Below, in pieces: positions 1 to 6,582 of a DNA stretch of 7,802 bases (positions are counted from its first letter, which is position 1; each line of letters starts with the position of its first letter). This stretch comes from Desulfobacula sp. (GTDB taxonomy: Bacteria > Desulfobacterota > Desulfobacteria > Desulfobacterales > Desulfobacteraceae): NCBI RefSeq assembly GCF_021107415.1, contig NZ_JAIOSW010000382.1, forward strand, positions 1-7,802. The letters are read 5' to 3'. Under the pieces are notes generated by a model. The model searched no databases and was not told the origin of the DNA. It saw only the letters and a program-made list of their open reading frames with translations. A program made the position numbers and the translations under genes.

Positions 1-869
1 ACAATACAATGCCGGTTCCTGATTTTGCACATGAAAAATTAATGAAGTTTTTTCATATTTACTCAATCATCGGTGGGATGCCGGAAATTGTCCAGAAATA
101 TTCAGAAAAACAAGATATCCTTGCATTGAACAATTTATTTGACGGCTTAATTGTTTCATATCTTGATGATGTTGAAAAATATGCACGAAATCATTCAATG
201 GCACAAGTCATAAGGTATGCGATCTCAAATGCATTTTATGAAGCTGGGAGTAGAATAAAATTTCAAGGCTTTGGAAATTCCAACTACAAGTCAAGGGAAA
301 TGGGCGAAGCGCTAAAATTGTTAGAAAAAGCAATGTTGATTTATCTTTTATATCCCTCATCCTCTGTTGAACCCCCACTGCTGCCAAACATCAAAAAATC
401 TCCAAGACTTCAGGTTCTCGATACAGGTATGTTAAATTATTTTGCCGGGTTTCAAAAAGATCTGTTTGGAACAAAAAATATTGATTCTGTTTACCAGGGT
501 AGGATAGCAGAGCACATTGTAGGTCAGGAACTTTTAACTTATGATACATCTCCGCTGTATAAACTTCATTTCTGGAGCAGGGATAAAAAACAGTCAAGTG
601 CTGAAATTGATTTTCTCATACAATTTAAAAATCTGATAATACCCATTGAAGTCAAAACCGGTGCAACGGGTAGACTTCGTTCATTATATCAGTTTATTGA
701 CCGTACATCACACGATTATGCAGTGAGAATATATTCTGGTAAATTAGAAGTTAATCTAATTAAAACCTTAAACGGGAAAAATTTTATATTATTGAATCTT
801 CCATTCTATTTAGCTGGATGTATTATTGAATACCTTGATTGGTTAATGTCTAACCATAGGAATTTATAA
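1..869 (+). CDS. AAA family ATPase, DUF4143 (COG1373) type, C-terminal part; 5' end outside window
   Basis: The reading frame is open to the left edge, so the ATG at 9 is probably internal and the N-terminal AAA ATPase domain (Walker A/B) lies outside the window. What remains matches the C-terminal half of COG1373 proteins. Counting from the Met at 9, there is a GGMPE motif at 22-26, a helical winged-helix-like stretch at about 60-120, then a DUF4143 domain of PD-(D/E)XK nuclease fold: Glu168 in the first core helix, Asp201 in AEIDFLI, and Glu214-x-Lys216 in IEVKTG. The tail LLNLPFYLAGCIIEYLDWL is a typical family ending, so the 3' end looks complete. The family is widespread and often laterally spread; its substrate is unknown, and nuclease activity is not established. 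The sequence is far more A+T-rich than the next gene, suggesting separate acquisition. It could be a broken gene upstream; that cannot be seen here. Confidence 0.85.
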   Translation, partial: NTMPVPDFAHEKLMKFFHIYSIIGGMPEIVQKYSEKQDILALNNLFDGLIVSYLDDVEKYARNHSMAQVIRYAISNAFYEAGSRIKFQGFGNSNYKSREMGEALKLLEKAMLIYLLYPSSSVEPPLLPNIKKSPRLQVLDTGMLNYFAGFQKDLFGTKNIDSVYQGRIAEHIVGQELLTYDTSPLYKLHFWSRDKKQSSAEIDFLIQFKNLIIPIEVKTGATGRLRSLYQFIDRTSHDYAVRIYSGKLEVNLIKTLNGKNFILLNLPFYLAGCIIEYLDWLMSNHRNL

Positions 870-870
870 T
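865..870 (+). promoter_or_regulatory. Candidate -10 box for nfo
   Basis: A perfect TATAAT overlaps the stop codon of the DUF4143 gene, about 40 bases before the nfo start. The best -35 at normal spacing (TTAATG, 843-848, 16-base gap) matches TTGACA in only three positions. In such A+T-rich sequence a TATAAT can arise by chance, so this is only a candidate. Confidence 0.3.
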
Positions 871-871
871 T

Positions 872-891
872 ATTTATTAATTCAAATAAAT
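872..891 (+). other. Weak all-A/T inverted repeat between DUF4143 gene and nfo
   Basis: Arms ATTTATT (872-878) and AATAAAT (885-891) enclose a six-base loop. The stem is only A:T pairs and no T-tract follows, so it is a poor terminator. It would lie in the nfo leader if the TATAAT at 865 is used. Probably a by-product of base composition. Confidence 0.2.
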
Positions 892-900
892 GATAGAAAA

Positions 901-904
901 AGGA
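901..904 (+). promoter_or_regulatory. Ribosome binding site of nfo
   Basis: AGGA lies five bases before the ATG at 910, in a purine-rich run. This supports the chosen start, which also matches the usual MKxIGAHVS amino terminus of endonuclease IV. Confidence 0.7.
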
Positions 905-909
905 AAAAA

Positions 910-1752
910 ATGAAGTATATCGGAGCCCATGTCAGTATCAGCGGAGGTGTAGAAAAAGCCCCGCAAAACGCAGAAAGTATTGGCGCAAAGGCCTTTGCCA
1001 TGTTCACCAGGAACCAGAGACGGTGGATGTCAAAACCTCTGACTAATAAAAATATTACCCAATTCAAAGAAAACTGCAAGAATGCCGGTTACAATCCCAA
1101 GCACATTCTCCCCCATGACGGCTATCTGATCAATCTCGGGCACCCGGAAGAAAAGGCCCTCGAAAAATCAAGGATCGCCTTCCTTGAGGAGATGCAGCGT
1201 TGTGAGCAACTGGGACTTCGATACCTGAATTTTCATCCGGGAAGTCATCTGAACAAAATGGATACCGATAACTGCCTGGAACGGATCGCCGAATCCATCA
1301 ACCTGGCCCTGGATCAGACAGCCGGCATCACGGCGGTCATTGAAAACACTGCCGGCCAGGGAACCAATATGGGACATCGATTCGAACACCTGGCCAGGAT
1401 CATTGGGAATGTTCAGGACAAGAGCCGCATAGGGATCTGCCTGGACACCTGTCATATCTATTCTGCCGGGTACGATATCAAGACAGCGAAGGCTTTTGAA
1501 AACACCCTCCAGGAGTTTGACAATCTCGTGGGTATCAGCTGCCTGAAAGCCATGCACCTGAACGATTCGAAAAAACCTTTCGGAAGCCGGGTAGACAGAC
1601 ACGAGAGCATCGGAAAAGGATCCCTGGGGATTGAGCCTTTCAAATTCATCATGAACGACCCGCGCTTCGACCATATTCCCATGGTTCTTGAAACACCGGA
1701 TCAATCCATCTGGGAAGAGGAGATCAGACTCCTCTATGGCCTGATTGAATAA
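910..1752 (+). CDS. nfo: Deoxyribonuclease IV (AP endonuclease, Nfo)
   Basis: This 280-residue protein is endonuclease IV, a TIM-barrel, three-zinc enzyme that cuts the DNA backbone 5' to abasic sites and removes 3'-blocking groups in base excision repair. It starts with the family signature MKYIGAHVSISGG. All nine metal ligands are at the same numbers as in the Escherichia coli enzyme: His69, His109, Glu145, Asp179, His182, His216, Asp229, His231 and Glu261. Motifs NFHPGSH (107-113), IENTAGQG (144-151), CLDTCHIYSAGYD (177-189) and HLNDSKKPFGSRVDRHESIGKG (216-237) are intact, and length is normal (E. coli 285). Cytoplasmic. The A+T-rich gap before it and the clear ribosome site suggest it heads its own transcript. 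A methyltransferase gene starts 19 bases after its stop. Base composition is clearly richer in G+C than the gene to its left. Confidence 0.97.
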   Translation: MKYIGAHVSISGGVEKAPQNAESIGAKAFAMFTRNQRRWMSKPLTNKNITQFKENCKNAGYNPKHILPHDGYLINLGHPEEKALEKSRIAFLEEMQRCEQLGLRYLNFHPGSHLNKMDTDNCLERIAESINLALDQTAGITAVIENTAGQGTNMGHRFEHLARIIGNVQDKSRIGICLDTCHIYSAGYDIKTAKAFENTLQEFDNLVGISCLKAMHLNDSKKPFGSRVDRHESIGKGSLGIEPFKFIMNDPRFDHIPMVLETPDQSIWEEEIRLLYGLIE

Positions 1753-1758
1753 AAATAT

Positions 1759-1764
1759 AAAGGA
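1759..1764 (+). promoter_or_regulatory. Ribosome binding site that sets the methyltransferase start
   Basis: AAAGGA lies seven bases before the ATG at 1772 and four before the in-frame ATG at 1769. The spacing favours 1772, with 1769 as the alternative. An earlier in-frame TTG at 1745 lies inside the end of nfo and has no such site. Confidence 0.6.
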
Positions 1765-1771
1765 ATTGATG

Positions 1772-3283
1772 ATGAACCACTCTGCAAGCACCTCTCGATT
1801 ATTTGATTTTCAGGACCAAGCCGATTTTCGTCACTTACGTGATTTGCTTACCCGCACCGGCTATATGGATTCCAGTGTACTTGACACCATAGGCATCAAC
1901 GACCTTCAGGCAATTAAAGGCAACGATCACCCCCTGCTGCTTGAAAGAACCAGTACCGGTTCTCCTCTCCATATCCTTATCCGTCTTTTTCTTATGGAAA
2001 TGCCGGTGGAGAGAAGCCTTTTGGAGAAGGCAATCAAGCCGATGACGGTTACGTCCTGGGAACAGGCAGGGCTGGTGCATTATCGGGCTAATGAGGTTGT
2101 TGCAGCCGTAAAACTGCTGCCGTTCCAGAACCTTATTGTAGCCTTTGACTTGTCCTCCATCATGCAGACGCCCTTGCGGGAAAACTATGTCATGGGTATT
2201 GGCAGCAGCACGATTACCTTGTCGAATTTGACGATCCGCAGGCAGTCGCGCCGAACCCTTGATCTTGGAGCCGGCTGCGGCGTCCATGCCTTTCTAGCTG
2301 CACCGCACAGCGATCACACCGTTGCCGTGGACATCAATCCCCGTGCCGTGCAACTGGCGCAATTTAATGCAAAGCTGAATGCTGTCTCCAACATAGAATG
2401 CTTGCAAGGCAGCTTTTTTGAACCGGTTACCGACCAAAAATTCGACTTGGTTATCAGCAATCCACCCTTTGTCATTTCACCGGAAACACGTTTCATTTAC
2501 CGGGATGGAGGCATGGAAGCCGACTCTGTCACTCGCAAGATCGTTCAGGATGTTCCAAGGTTTCTTCATGAAGGCGGATTTTGCCAGATTTTATGCAACT
2601 GGGTAGAAACCAGCGGCAAGGACTGGCAAAAAAGGCTGGAGAACTGGTTTGAGGGAACCGGTTGTGATGCATGGGTGATGCGTTCGGAATCTCTGACAGC
2701 AGCAACCTATGCCTCAACCTGGATTAAACATACAGAGCTTTTTGACCAGGAAACACAGTTTGCTGAACGGTTCCGGAAATGGATGGCCTACTATGAAAAA
2801 CTTGGCATAGAATCCATTGGCGCAGGTTTGATCACCATGCGTAAATCAGAAGGCAAAGCAAACTGGTTCCGCGCCGATGAAAGTCCGGAAAAGCTAATCA
2901 GTCCATGCTGGGAGTCCATTGCACTCGGCTTTGAGCTGTGGGACTTTCTCCAAACCGTGCGAAACGACAATGATCTTTTGAACAGCCGTCTGCATTACTC
3001 GCCGGATATCCGCCTGGAGCAGCACTTTAAACCTGGCGAACAGGGCTGGAAAGCAACGGCGTCCTTCATCTCTCTATCAAAGGGATTTGTCTACAAGGGA
3101 AATTCAGACCCATTAATCGCGAATCTGCTCATCAAATGCGACGGCCAAAAACCAGTGAAGGATCTTATCTCGGACATGATCGCTTCCCTGGAAGCAGATC
3201 CTGAGCAAATTACCCCCACCCTCTGCCAATTGATCCGCAAACTGATTGAGCAGGGATTTTTGTTGCCCAGCCGTCAAGCCTGA
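1772..3283 (+). CDS. Class I SAM-dependent methyltransferase with NPPF motif and extra N- and C-terminal domains
   Basis: About 503 residues. The centre is a Rossmann-type methyltransferase (small-methyltransferase/MTS type): SAM-binding LDLGAGCG (163-170), acidic residue after strand 2 in VAVDIN (Asp187), and catalytic NPPF (230-233). The (N/D)PP(Y/F) motif is known in enzymes that methylate amide or exocyclic amine nitrogens (PrmC, RsmC, N6-adenine enzymes), so N-methylation is a fair inference; the substrate is unknown. Residues 1-150 form a helical domain that may correspond to DUF7059, and part of the region after the core to DUF7782; I recall this three-part architecture but cannot verify it here. 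The last 50 residues (CDGQKPVKDLI...LIEQGFLLP) resemble a small winged-helix/PqqD-like ending. No signal peptide or membrane segment. It follows nfo by 19 bases, likely the same transcript. G+C richer than the genes on both sides. Confidence 0.85.
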   Translation: MNHSASTSRLFDFQDQADFRHLRDLLTRTGYMDSSVLDTIGINDLQAIKGNDHPLLLERTSTGSPLHILIRLFLMEMPVERSLLEKAIKPMTVTSWEQAGLVHYRANEVVAAVKLLPFQNLIVAFDLSSIMQTPLRENYVMGIGSSTITLSNLTIRRQSRRTLDLGAGCGVHAFLAAPHSDHTVAVDINPRAVQLAQFNAKLNAVSNIECLQGSFFEPVTDQKFDLVISNPPFVISPETRFIYRDGGMEADSVTRKIVQDVPRFLHEGGFCQILCNWVETSGKDWQKRLENWFEGTGCDAWVMRSESLTAATYASTWIKHTELFDQETQFAERFRKWMAYYEKLGIESIGAGLITMRKSEGKANWFRADESPEKLISPCWESIALGFELWDFLQTVRNDNDLLNSRLHYSPDIRLEQHFKPGEQGWKATASFISLSKGFVYKGNSDPLIANLLIKCDGQKPVKDLISDMIASLEADPEQITPTLCQLIRKLIEQGFLLPSRQA

Positions 3284-3297
3284 TTCCTTTCTTCAGC
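3284..3297. other. 14-base gap between convergent stop codons
   Basis: Only 14 bases (a pyrimidine-rich run on the plus strand) separate the TGA of the methyltransferase gene from the TAG of the SBF-like transporter gene. I see no hairpin plus T-tract in either direction here or in the adjoining gene ends, so transcripts may read into each other as antisense. Confidence 0.7.
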
Positions 3298-4248
3298 CTA
3301 TTTGAGCTTTACTGCAAGATAACCATCAATCATAAGATGAGTAATATGATGCACGACACAGACAAGGAGAGCTGTCCCATATTCAGGAAAATAGGTCATC
3401 TGCAGCATGACAGAAAGGGGCAGGGTTTTTTGTGATCCCATGAAAATCACACTTTCGCGTTTGCCTTTGCCGATGTTGAGAAACCGGGAAACCAGGCAGG
3501 AAAATCCCAAAAGACACAGATGAAAAATAATGACCAGGGGAACTATTAAGAAAAAACTGCTGCTTTTGGATATGAGAATCTCCTTGACACCGGACAATGA
3601 CATAAAAACAATACAGATCACACAGCATTGGTTGATAATTCCCATTATTTTTTTTTGGTTTGCCGTGATATTAAAAACCATCTGCTTTAAAAACATGCCG
3701 GTGAGCAAGGGTAGAAGTACCAGGATCAACAATTTTACAATAATTGCTTTTTGATCAATGGACAGCACTTTATCCTGTTGCTGCAAAAGCAGAAGAATGG
3801 ACAGCATAAATGGAATGGAAATAATGGCAATACAATTGGAAACAATAGTGACAAAGAGTGCGTGGGCCATGTTCCCACCGGCATTTCCCGTCATCACCAC
3901 GCCGCTTGAAATGGTTGTCGGCATCACTGCAACGATAAAAAGGCCAAGGATGATACCGGTTTCCAGGGACAAGAAACTCATGGCTGCGGCAACAAAAGGG
4001 GAGATGACAATAATCATCAATAAAGCCGCAAGGGTTGATTTAACATCCCTTATGCCTGATTTCATCTGGTCAATATCTATGATCATGCCCGATAATATAA
4101 ATATGAAAAAAATCATGACGCTTGATCCGCTATGATTCTTTAAATGAATTCCTGCAAGAGCAATCCAGCCTGTTTTATCAAAAATCACTGCCAAAAAAAT
4201 CAGCACCAGTCCGCATAGAAACCATTGTTTTTTTATAGTTTTGATCAA
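3298..4248 (-). CDS. SBF-like (bile acid:sodium symporter superfamily, SLC10A7 type) membrane transporter
   Basis: This 316-residue, strongly hydrophobic protein has about nine to ten membrane segments from residue 8 to the end. Family marks of the SBF-like group (PF13593) are visible: MPTTISSG (109-116) followed by TGNAGGN (120-126) and an Asn at 138 (VTIVSN) in the first half, and GSQKTLPLS (271-279) in the second. Relatives are secondary transporters at the inner membrane; substrates of bacterial members are mostly unknown, with sodium-coupled organic anions usual for the wider superfamily. The start is TTG (4248-4246), overlapping the TGA of the upstream ligase gene; the next possible start would remove the first membrane segment, and no ribosome site is evident, so coupled translation is likely. 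Last gene of the operon. An A9 run (plus-strand T run 3648-3656) lies within codons 198-201. Confidence 0.85.
   Translation of the reverse strand: MIKTIKKQWFLCGLVLIFLAVIFDKTGWIALAGIHLKNHSGSSVMIFFIFILSGMIIDIDQMKSGIRDVKSTLAALLMIIVISPFVAAAMSFLSLETGIILGLFIVAVMPTTISSGVVMTGNAGGNMAHALFVTIVSNCIAIISIPFMLSILLLLQQQDKVLSIDQKAIIVKLLILVLLPLLTGMFLKQMVFNITANQKKIMGIINQCCVICIVFMSLSGVKEILISKSSSFFLIVPLVIIFHLCLLGFSCLVSRFLNIGKGKRESVIFMGSQKTLPLSVMLQMTYFPEYGTALLVCVVHHITHLMIDGYLAVKLK
3648..3656 (-). repeat. Nine-base homopolymer (A9 in the coding strand) inside the SBF-like gene
   Basis: The coding strand reads CAA AAA AAA ATA, giving Gln-Lys-Lys-Ile at 198-201, in the loop between predicted membrane segments. It is the longest single-base run I noticed in the window and a possible slippage point. 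The frame is intact here. Confidence 0.7.
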
Positions 4249-4250
4249 AA
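4239..4250 (-). promoter_or_regulatory. Stop/start overlap of ligase and transporter genes inside a 12-bp palindrome
   Basis: TTTTGATCAAAA is self-complementary. On the minus strand it holds TTGA: the TTG start of the transporter gene overlaps the TGA stop of the ligase gene. This is a classic arrangement for re-initiation by the terminating ribosome. No Shine-Dalgarno sequence is obvious just upstream. Confidence 0.55.
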
Positions 4251-5762
4251 TAAGTTTTTAAGATTTTCTTTTAAGATTTTGCCCATGGTATTTCTGGGCA
4301 GCTTTTCAATGAAAATGATTTCCTTTGGACATTTCCAGTCATGGAGATGCTCTTTGCAAATGGCCTTGACTGCACCGGATATATCTTTAGAACCTGGAGT
4401 TTTAACCACAGCCGCCACAATTTTTTCTCCCCATTTTTCATCAAAAATACCGACAACCGATGATTCAATAACCGCATCAAGTCGGTTGATTACGGCCTCA
4501 ATCTCATTGGGGGAAACATTTTCACCTCCTGTGATGATAATGTTCTTTAATCGGTCGGTAAGATAATAATATCCGTCCCCATCTTTTTTCCCCAGATCAC
4601 CAGTTTTAAACCAGCCCTGTTCAAAGGCTTTAGCAGTTTTTTCGGGTTTTTTCCAGTAACCGGGTGTAATGGAATCTGATTTGAGCCAGAACTCACCGAT
4701 CTGACCGGGTTCTACATCCAAAAAAGTATCAGGATCAACGATTTTCACCTTAAGGCCGGGAAAAGAAAGCCCGATGGACCCTGGTTTTTTTTCACCATGC
4801 AGGGGATTGGAAAAATTCATGCCGGTTTCCGACATGCCTTCCCGCTCCACAGGCTCTTTGCCAAATGTTTGTTTGATTCTTTGAAAATCCTTAACCTGCA
4901 GGGGTGCTGATCCTGATGTCCACAGCCTCATGTGATCAAAACAAAGGGCCTGATCTTGAAAAGTGTCAACGAGCTTTGAATACATGGCCGGAACTCCCAT
5001 AAATAAGGAACATGCCAGATCTCCCTTGCTTTTTTTTAAAAGATCAATCACGGTTTTCGGGGTAAATTTATCAAGCAGCACCACATGTGAACCGGAAATC
5101 AAGGCCGTGTGAAGGGCAAAACATAACCCGTGAATATGAAAAAGAGGCAGGGCATGGCATAAGGTATCAGAATCTGAAATTTCCCATAGTTTAATAATAT
5201 TTTTTGCATCATTAACCAGATTTTTCTGGGTCAGGACAGCACCTTTGGGATCACCGGTTGTTCCTGATGTATAAATGATAAGTCCGGGATCATCAGGATA
5301 TAGGCTTACTTTTTCCAGATCATCGGAACAGGATTTTAAGAAGGTCATCTCCTGAAAAAGGATTTTAGTATCAACCTCCATACAGGTTAAGTTGGAATCA
5401 ATTTGTTTGATCATTCCGACCTGTTCCGGGTTTATGATCGTAAGCGACGGTGTAGCATCATTTAACAGATAGGTTAATTCAAATTTTTTAAATCCCGGAT
5501 TCAGGGGTACACATACTGCTCCTATTTTTTGAAGGGCAATATAGGCAACAATAAAAACCAGGGATTTATCAAGGAGAAGAACAACATTGTCTGATTTTTT
5601 AACCCCTTTTCTTAAAAACAGGTTAGCCATTCTGTTTGAATTTAAATCCAGGTCCTGAAAAGACATTCGGGTCTCTAATTTATCACCCCTTAAAAAAGAT
5701 ATGGCTGTTTTTTGGTTATGCTTTATAAAACAATCCTTTAATAATTCTGCAATGGATACCAT
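4245..5762 (-). CDS. AMP-forming acyl-CoA synthetase, malonyl-CoA synthetase (MatB/ACSF3)-like
   Basis: About 505 residues, an ANL-superfamily ligase that activates a carboxylate with ATP to an acyl-adenylate and then a CoA thioester. Motifs in order: IYTSGTTGDPKG (163-174, phosphate loop), LPLFHIHGL (205-213), A5 region EREGMSETGMNFSNPLHG (306-323), WFKTGDLG (384-391) with Asp389, DRLKNIIITGGENVSP (403-418) with Arg404, and the C-terminal catalytic Lys495 in NTMGKI. FHIHGL and the GM-x-x-SNP-x-x-G-x-x-x-PGSIG stretch resemble MatB and ACSF3, so a short di- or monocarboxylate is plausible; specificity is not proven. Oddity: the A5 aromatic residue (usually Tyr) is Glu308. The frame is open upstream to 5876, but those 38 residues lie inside the hydrolase gene and do not look like the family, while Met at 5762 begins MVSIAELLKDCF, a typical start. 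It lacks a ribosome site and sits one base after the hydrolase stop, implying coupling. Confidence 0.88.
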   Translation of the reverse strand: MVSIAELLKDCFIKHNQKTAISFLRGDKLETRMSFQDLDLNSNRMANLFLRKGVKKSDNVVLLLDKSLVFIVAYIALQKIGAVCVPLNPGFKKFELTYLLNDATPSLTIINPEQVGMIKQIDSNLTCMEVDTKILFQEMTFLKSCSDDLEKVSLYPDDPGLIIYTSGTTGDPKGAVLTQKNLVNDAKNIIKLWEISDSDTLCHALPLFHIHGLCFALHTALISGSHVVLLDKFTPKTVIDLLKKSKGDLACSLFMGVPAMYSKLVDTFQDQALCFDHMRLWTSGSAPLQVKDFQRIKQTFGKEPVEREGMSETGMNFSNPLHGEKKPGSIGLSFPGLKVKIVDPDTFLDVEPGQIGEFWLKSDSITPGYWKKPEKTAKAFEQGWFKTGDLGKKDGDGYYYLTDRLKNIIITGGENVSPNEIEAVINRLDAVIESSVVGIFDEKWGEKIVAAVVKTPGSKDISGAVKAICKEHLHDWKCPKEIIFIEKLPRNTMGKILKENLKNLF

Positions 5763-5766
5763 ATCA
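5760..5766 (-). promoter_or_regulatory. Hydrolase stop / ligase start junction without Shine-Dalgarno
   Basis: The coding strand reads TGATATG: the TGA of the hydrolase, one base, then the ATG of the ligase. Upstream codons are TCC TCC, pyrimidines where a ribosome site should be, so the ligase probably depends on re-initiation by ribosomes finishing the hydrolase gene. Confidence 0.5.
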
Positions 5767-6567
5767 GGAGGATGTCTTTGATATAAAATCGTGAATTTCT
5801 TTTTGGATAATTTTTTCACCCATATCAATAATATCATTGTGTCCGCAGTTTGGAAGCTCAACCAGTTTTTTTTCACCTTTGAAATTTAAATACTGCTGTC
5901 GGGCAAAATGAACAGGAATGATGTCATCATTGATGCCGTGAAAAAGGATGGCCGGTGTCTTGGTTTGACTCGCCCAGATTTCAGCCTGAAATTTATGTTT
6001 CATTAAATACTTTACAGGAGCCCAGGGGTAATGGTGCTGTGCAACCAGCGCTAAGGAAGTATAAGAAGAAAAAAGAATCAAACCACTGATATCTGTCCGG
6101 GTTGCTATCCAGGTTGCTACGCCGGTCCCCAGTGATTCCCCCATAAGATAGATGGGCAGACCCTCATGGTTTCTTGTCTTTATATGAAGAACCAGCTCAT
6201 GGGCCTGTTTTAGAATCAAAGATTCCTTTGGCGCATTGGAATCCCTGCCAAACCCCGGATACTCAAATACCACCAGATTGGAATTAAAGCCGTTTAAAAG
6301 ATCCAGAAAATAGGTTCTGTCACATGCATTGCCCGCATTCCCGTGAAATATAAGAATCCAGCTGTCAGGCTCGGGTTTAGCCTGGAAATAGTACCGGATA
6401 TCTTCAGATGTTTCAGCCCCGGCATTGTGCTTTTCCATTTCAGGACAGTTCCCAAAAGGGGTTGGGCCGGGGAAAAACATAAGTTTCTCCTGAAAAAAAT
6501 AGAGTGCCACCAGAATAAGGGTGTAGCAACCAATACAAAAACAGATTAAATTTATAATTGATTTCAT
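5764..6567 (-). CDS. Membrane-anchored alpha/beta hydrolase, BEM46/ABHD13-like
   Basis: This 267-residue serine hydrolase has an N-terminal hydrophobic segment (about 5-25) that could be an uncleaved signal anchor, followed by KLMFFPGPTPFG, the usual linker of this family. The alpha/beta-hydrolase core shows the oxyanion motif FHGNAGN (74-80), EYPGFG (102-107), nucleophile elbow GESLG (143-147, Ser145), acid Asp214 in HGINDDIIP, and His243 in NCGHND, so the catalytic triad is complete. Family members are esterases, lipases or thioesterases of mostly unknown substrate, here probably facing the periplasm or lying at the membrane. It follows the DUF1178 gene by 15 bases with a weak AGG eight bases before its ATG, and precedes the ligase by one base. 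Next to a CoA ligase it may free an acid that the ligase then activates; this is inference from context. Confidence 0.88.
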   Translation of the reverse strand: MKSIINLICFCIGCYTLILVALYFFQEKLMFFPGPTPFGNCPEMEKHNAGAETSEDIRYYFQAKPEPDSWILIFHGNAGNACDRTYFLDLLNGFNSNLVVFEYPGFGRDSNAPKESLILKQAHELVLHIKTRNHEGLPIYLMGESLGTGVATWIATRTDISGLILFSSYTSLALVAQHHYPWAPVKYLMKHKFQAEIWASQTKTPAILFHGINDDIIPVHFARQQYLNFKGEKKLVELPNCGHNDIIDMGEKIIQKEIHDFISKTSS

Positions 6568-6582
6568 TGAAAAAGCCTGTGC

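Noticed and set aside
872..891. A/T hairpin as terminator of the DUF4143 gene
   Set aside because: Seven A:T pairs only and no following T-tract; kept only as a weak inverted repeat.
1745..1771. TTG start at 1745 for the methyltransferase
   Set aside because: It lies in the end of nfo without a ribosome site, whereas AAAGGA at 1759-1764 serves the ATG at 1772 or 1769.
1168..1791. 207-codon open frame antisense to nfo
   Set aside because: It lies opposite a gene with all catalytic residues intact, has no recognisable domain, and is explained by the codon pattern of the sense gene.
1835..2287. 150-codon open frame antisense to the methyltransferase gene
   Set aside because: Composition-driven shadow with no family resemblance and no ribosome site evidence.
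3758..4135. 125-codon plus-strand frame opposite the SBF-like gene
   Set aside because: Opposite a well-supported membrane protein; the Met/Ile-rich product is the usual antisense image of hydrophobic codons.
5766..5786. AGGAGG followed by ATG on the plus strand, like a strong translation start
   Set aside because: The frame stops after four codons; the AGGAGG is the complement of the TCC TCC serine codons at the end of the hydrolase.
5763..5876. N-terminal extension of the acyl-CoA synthetase by 38 residues
   Set aside because: It falls entirely inside the hydrolase coding sequence in another frame and does not resemble the start of any ligase; the Met at 5762 fits the family.
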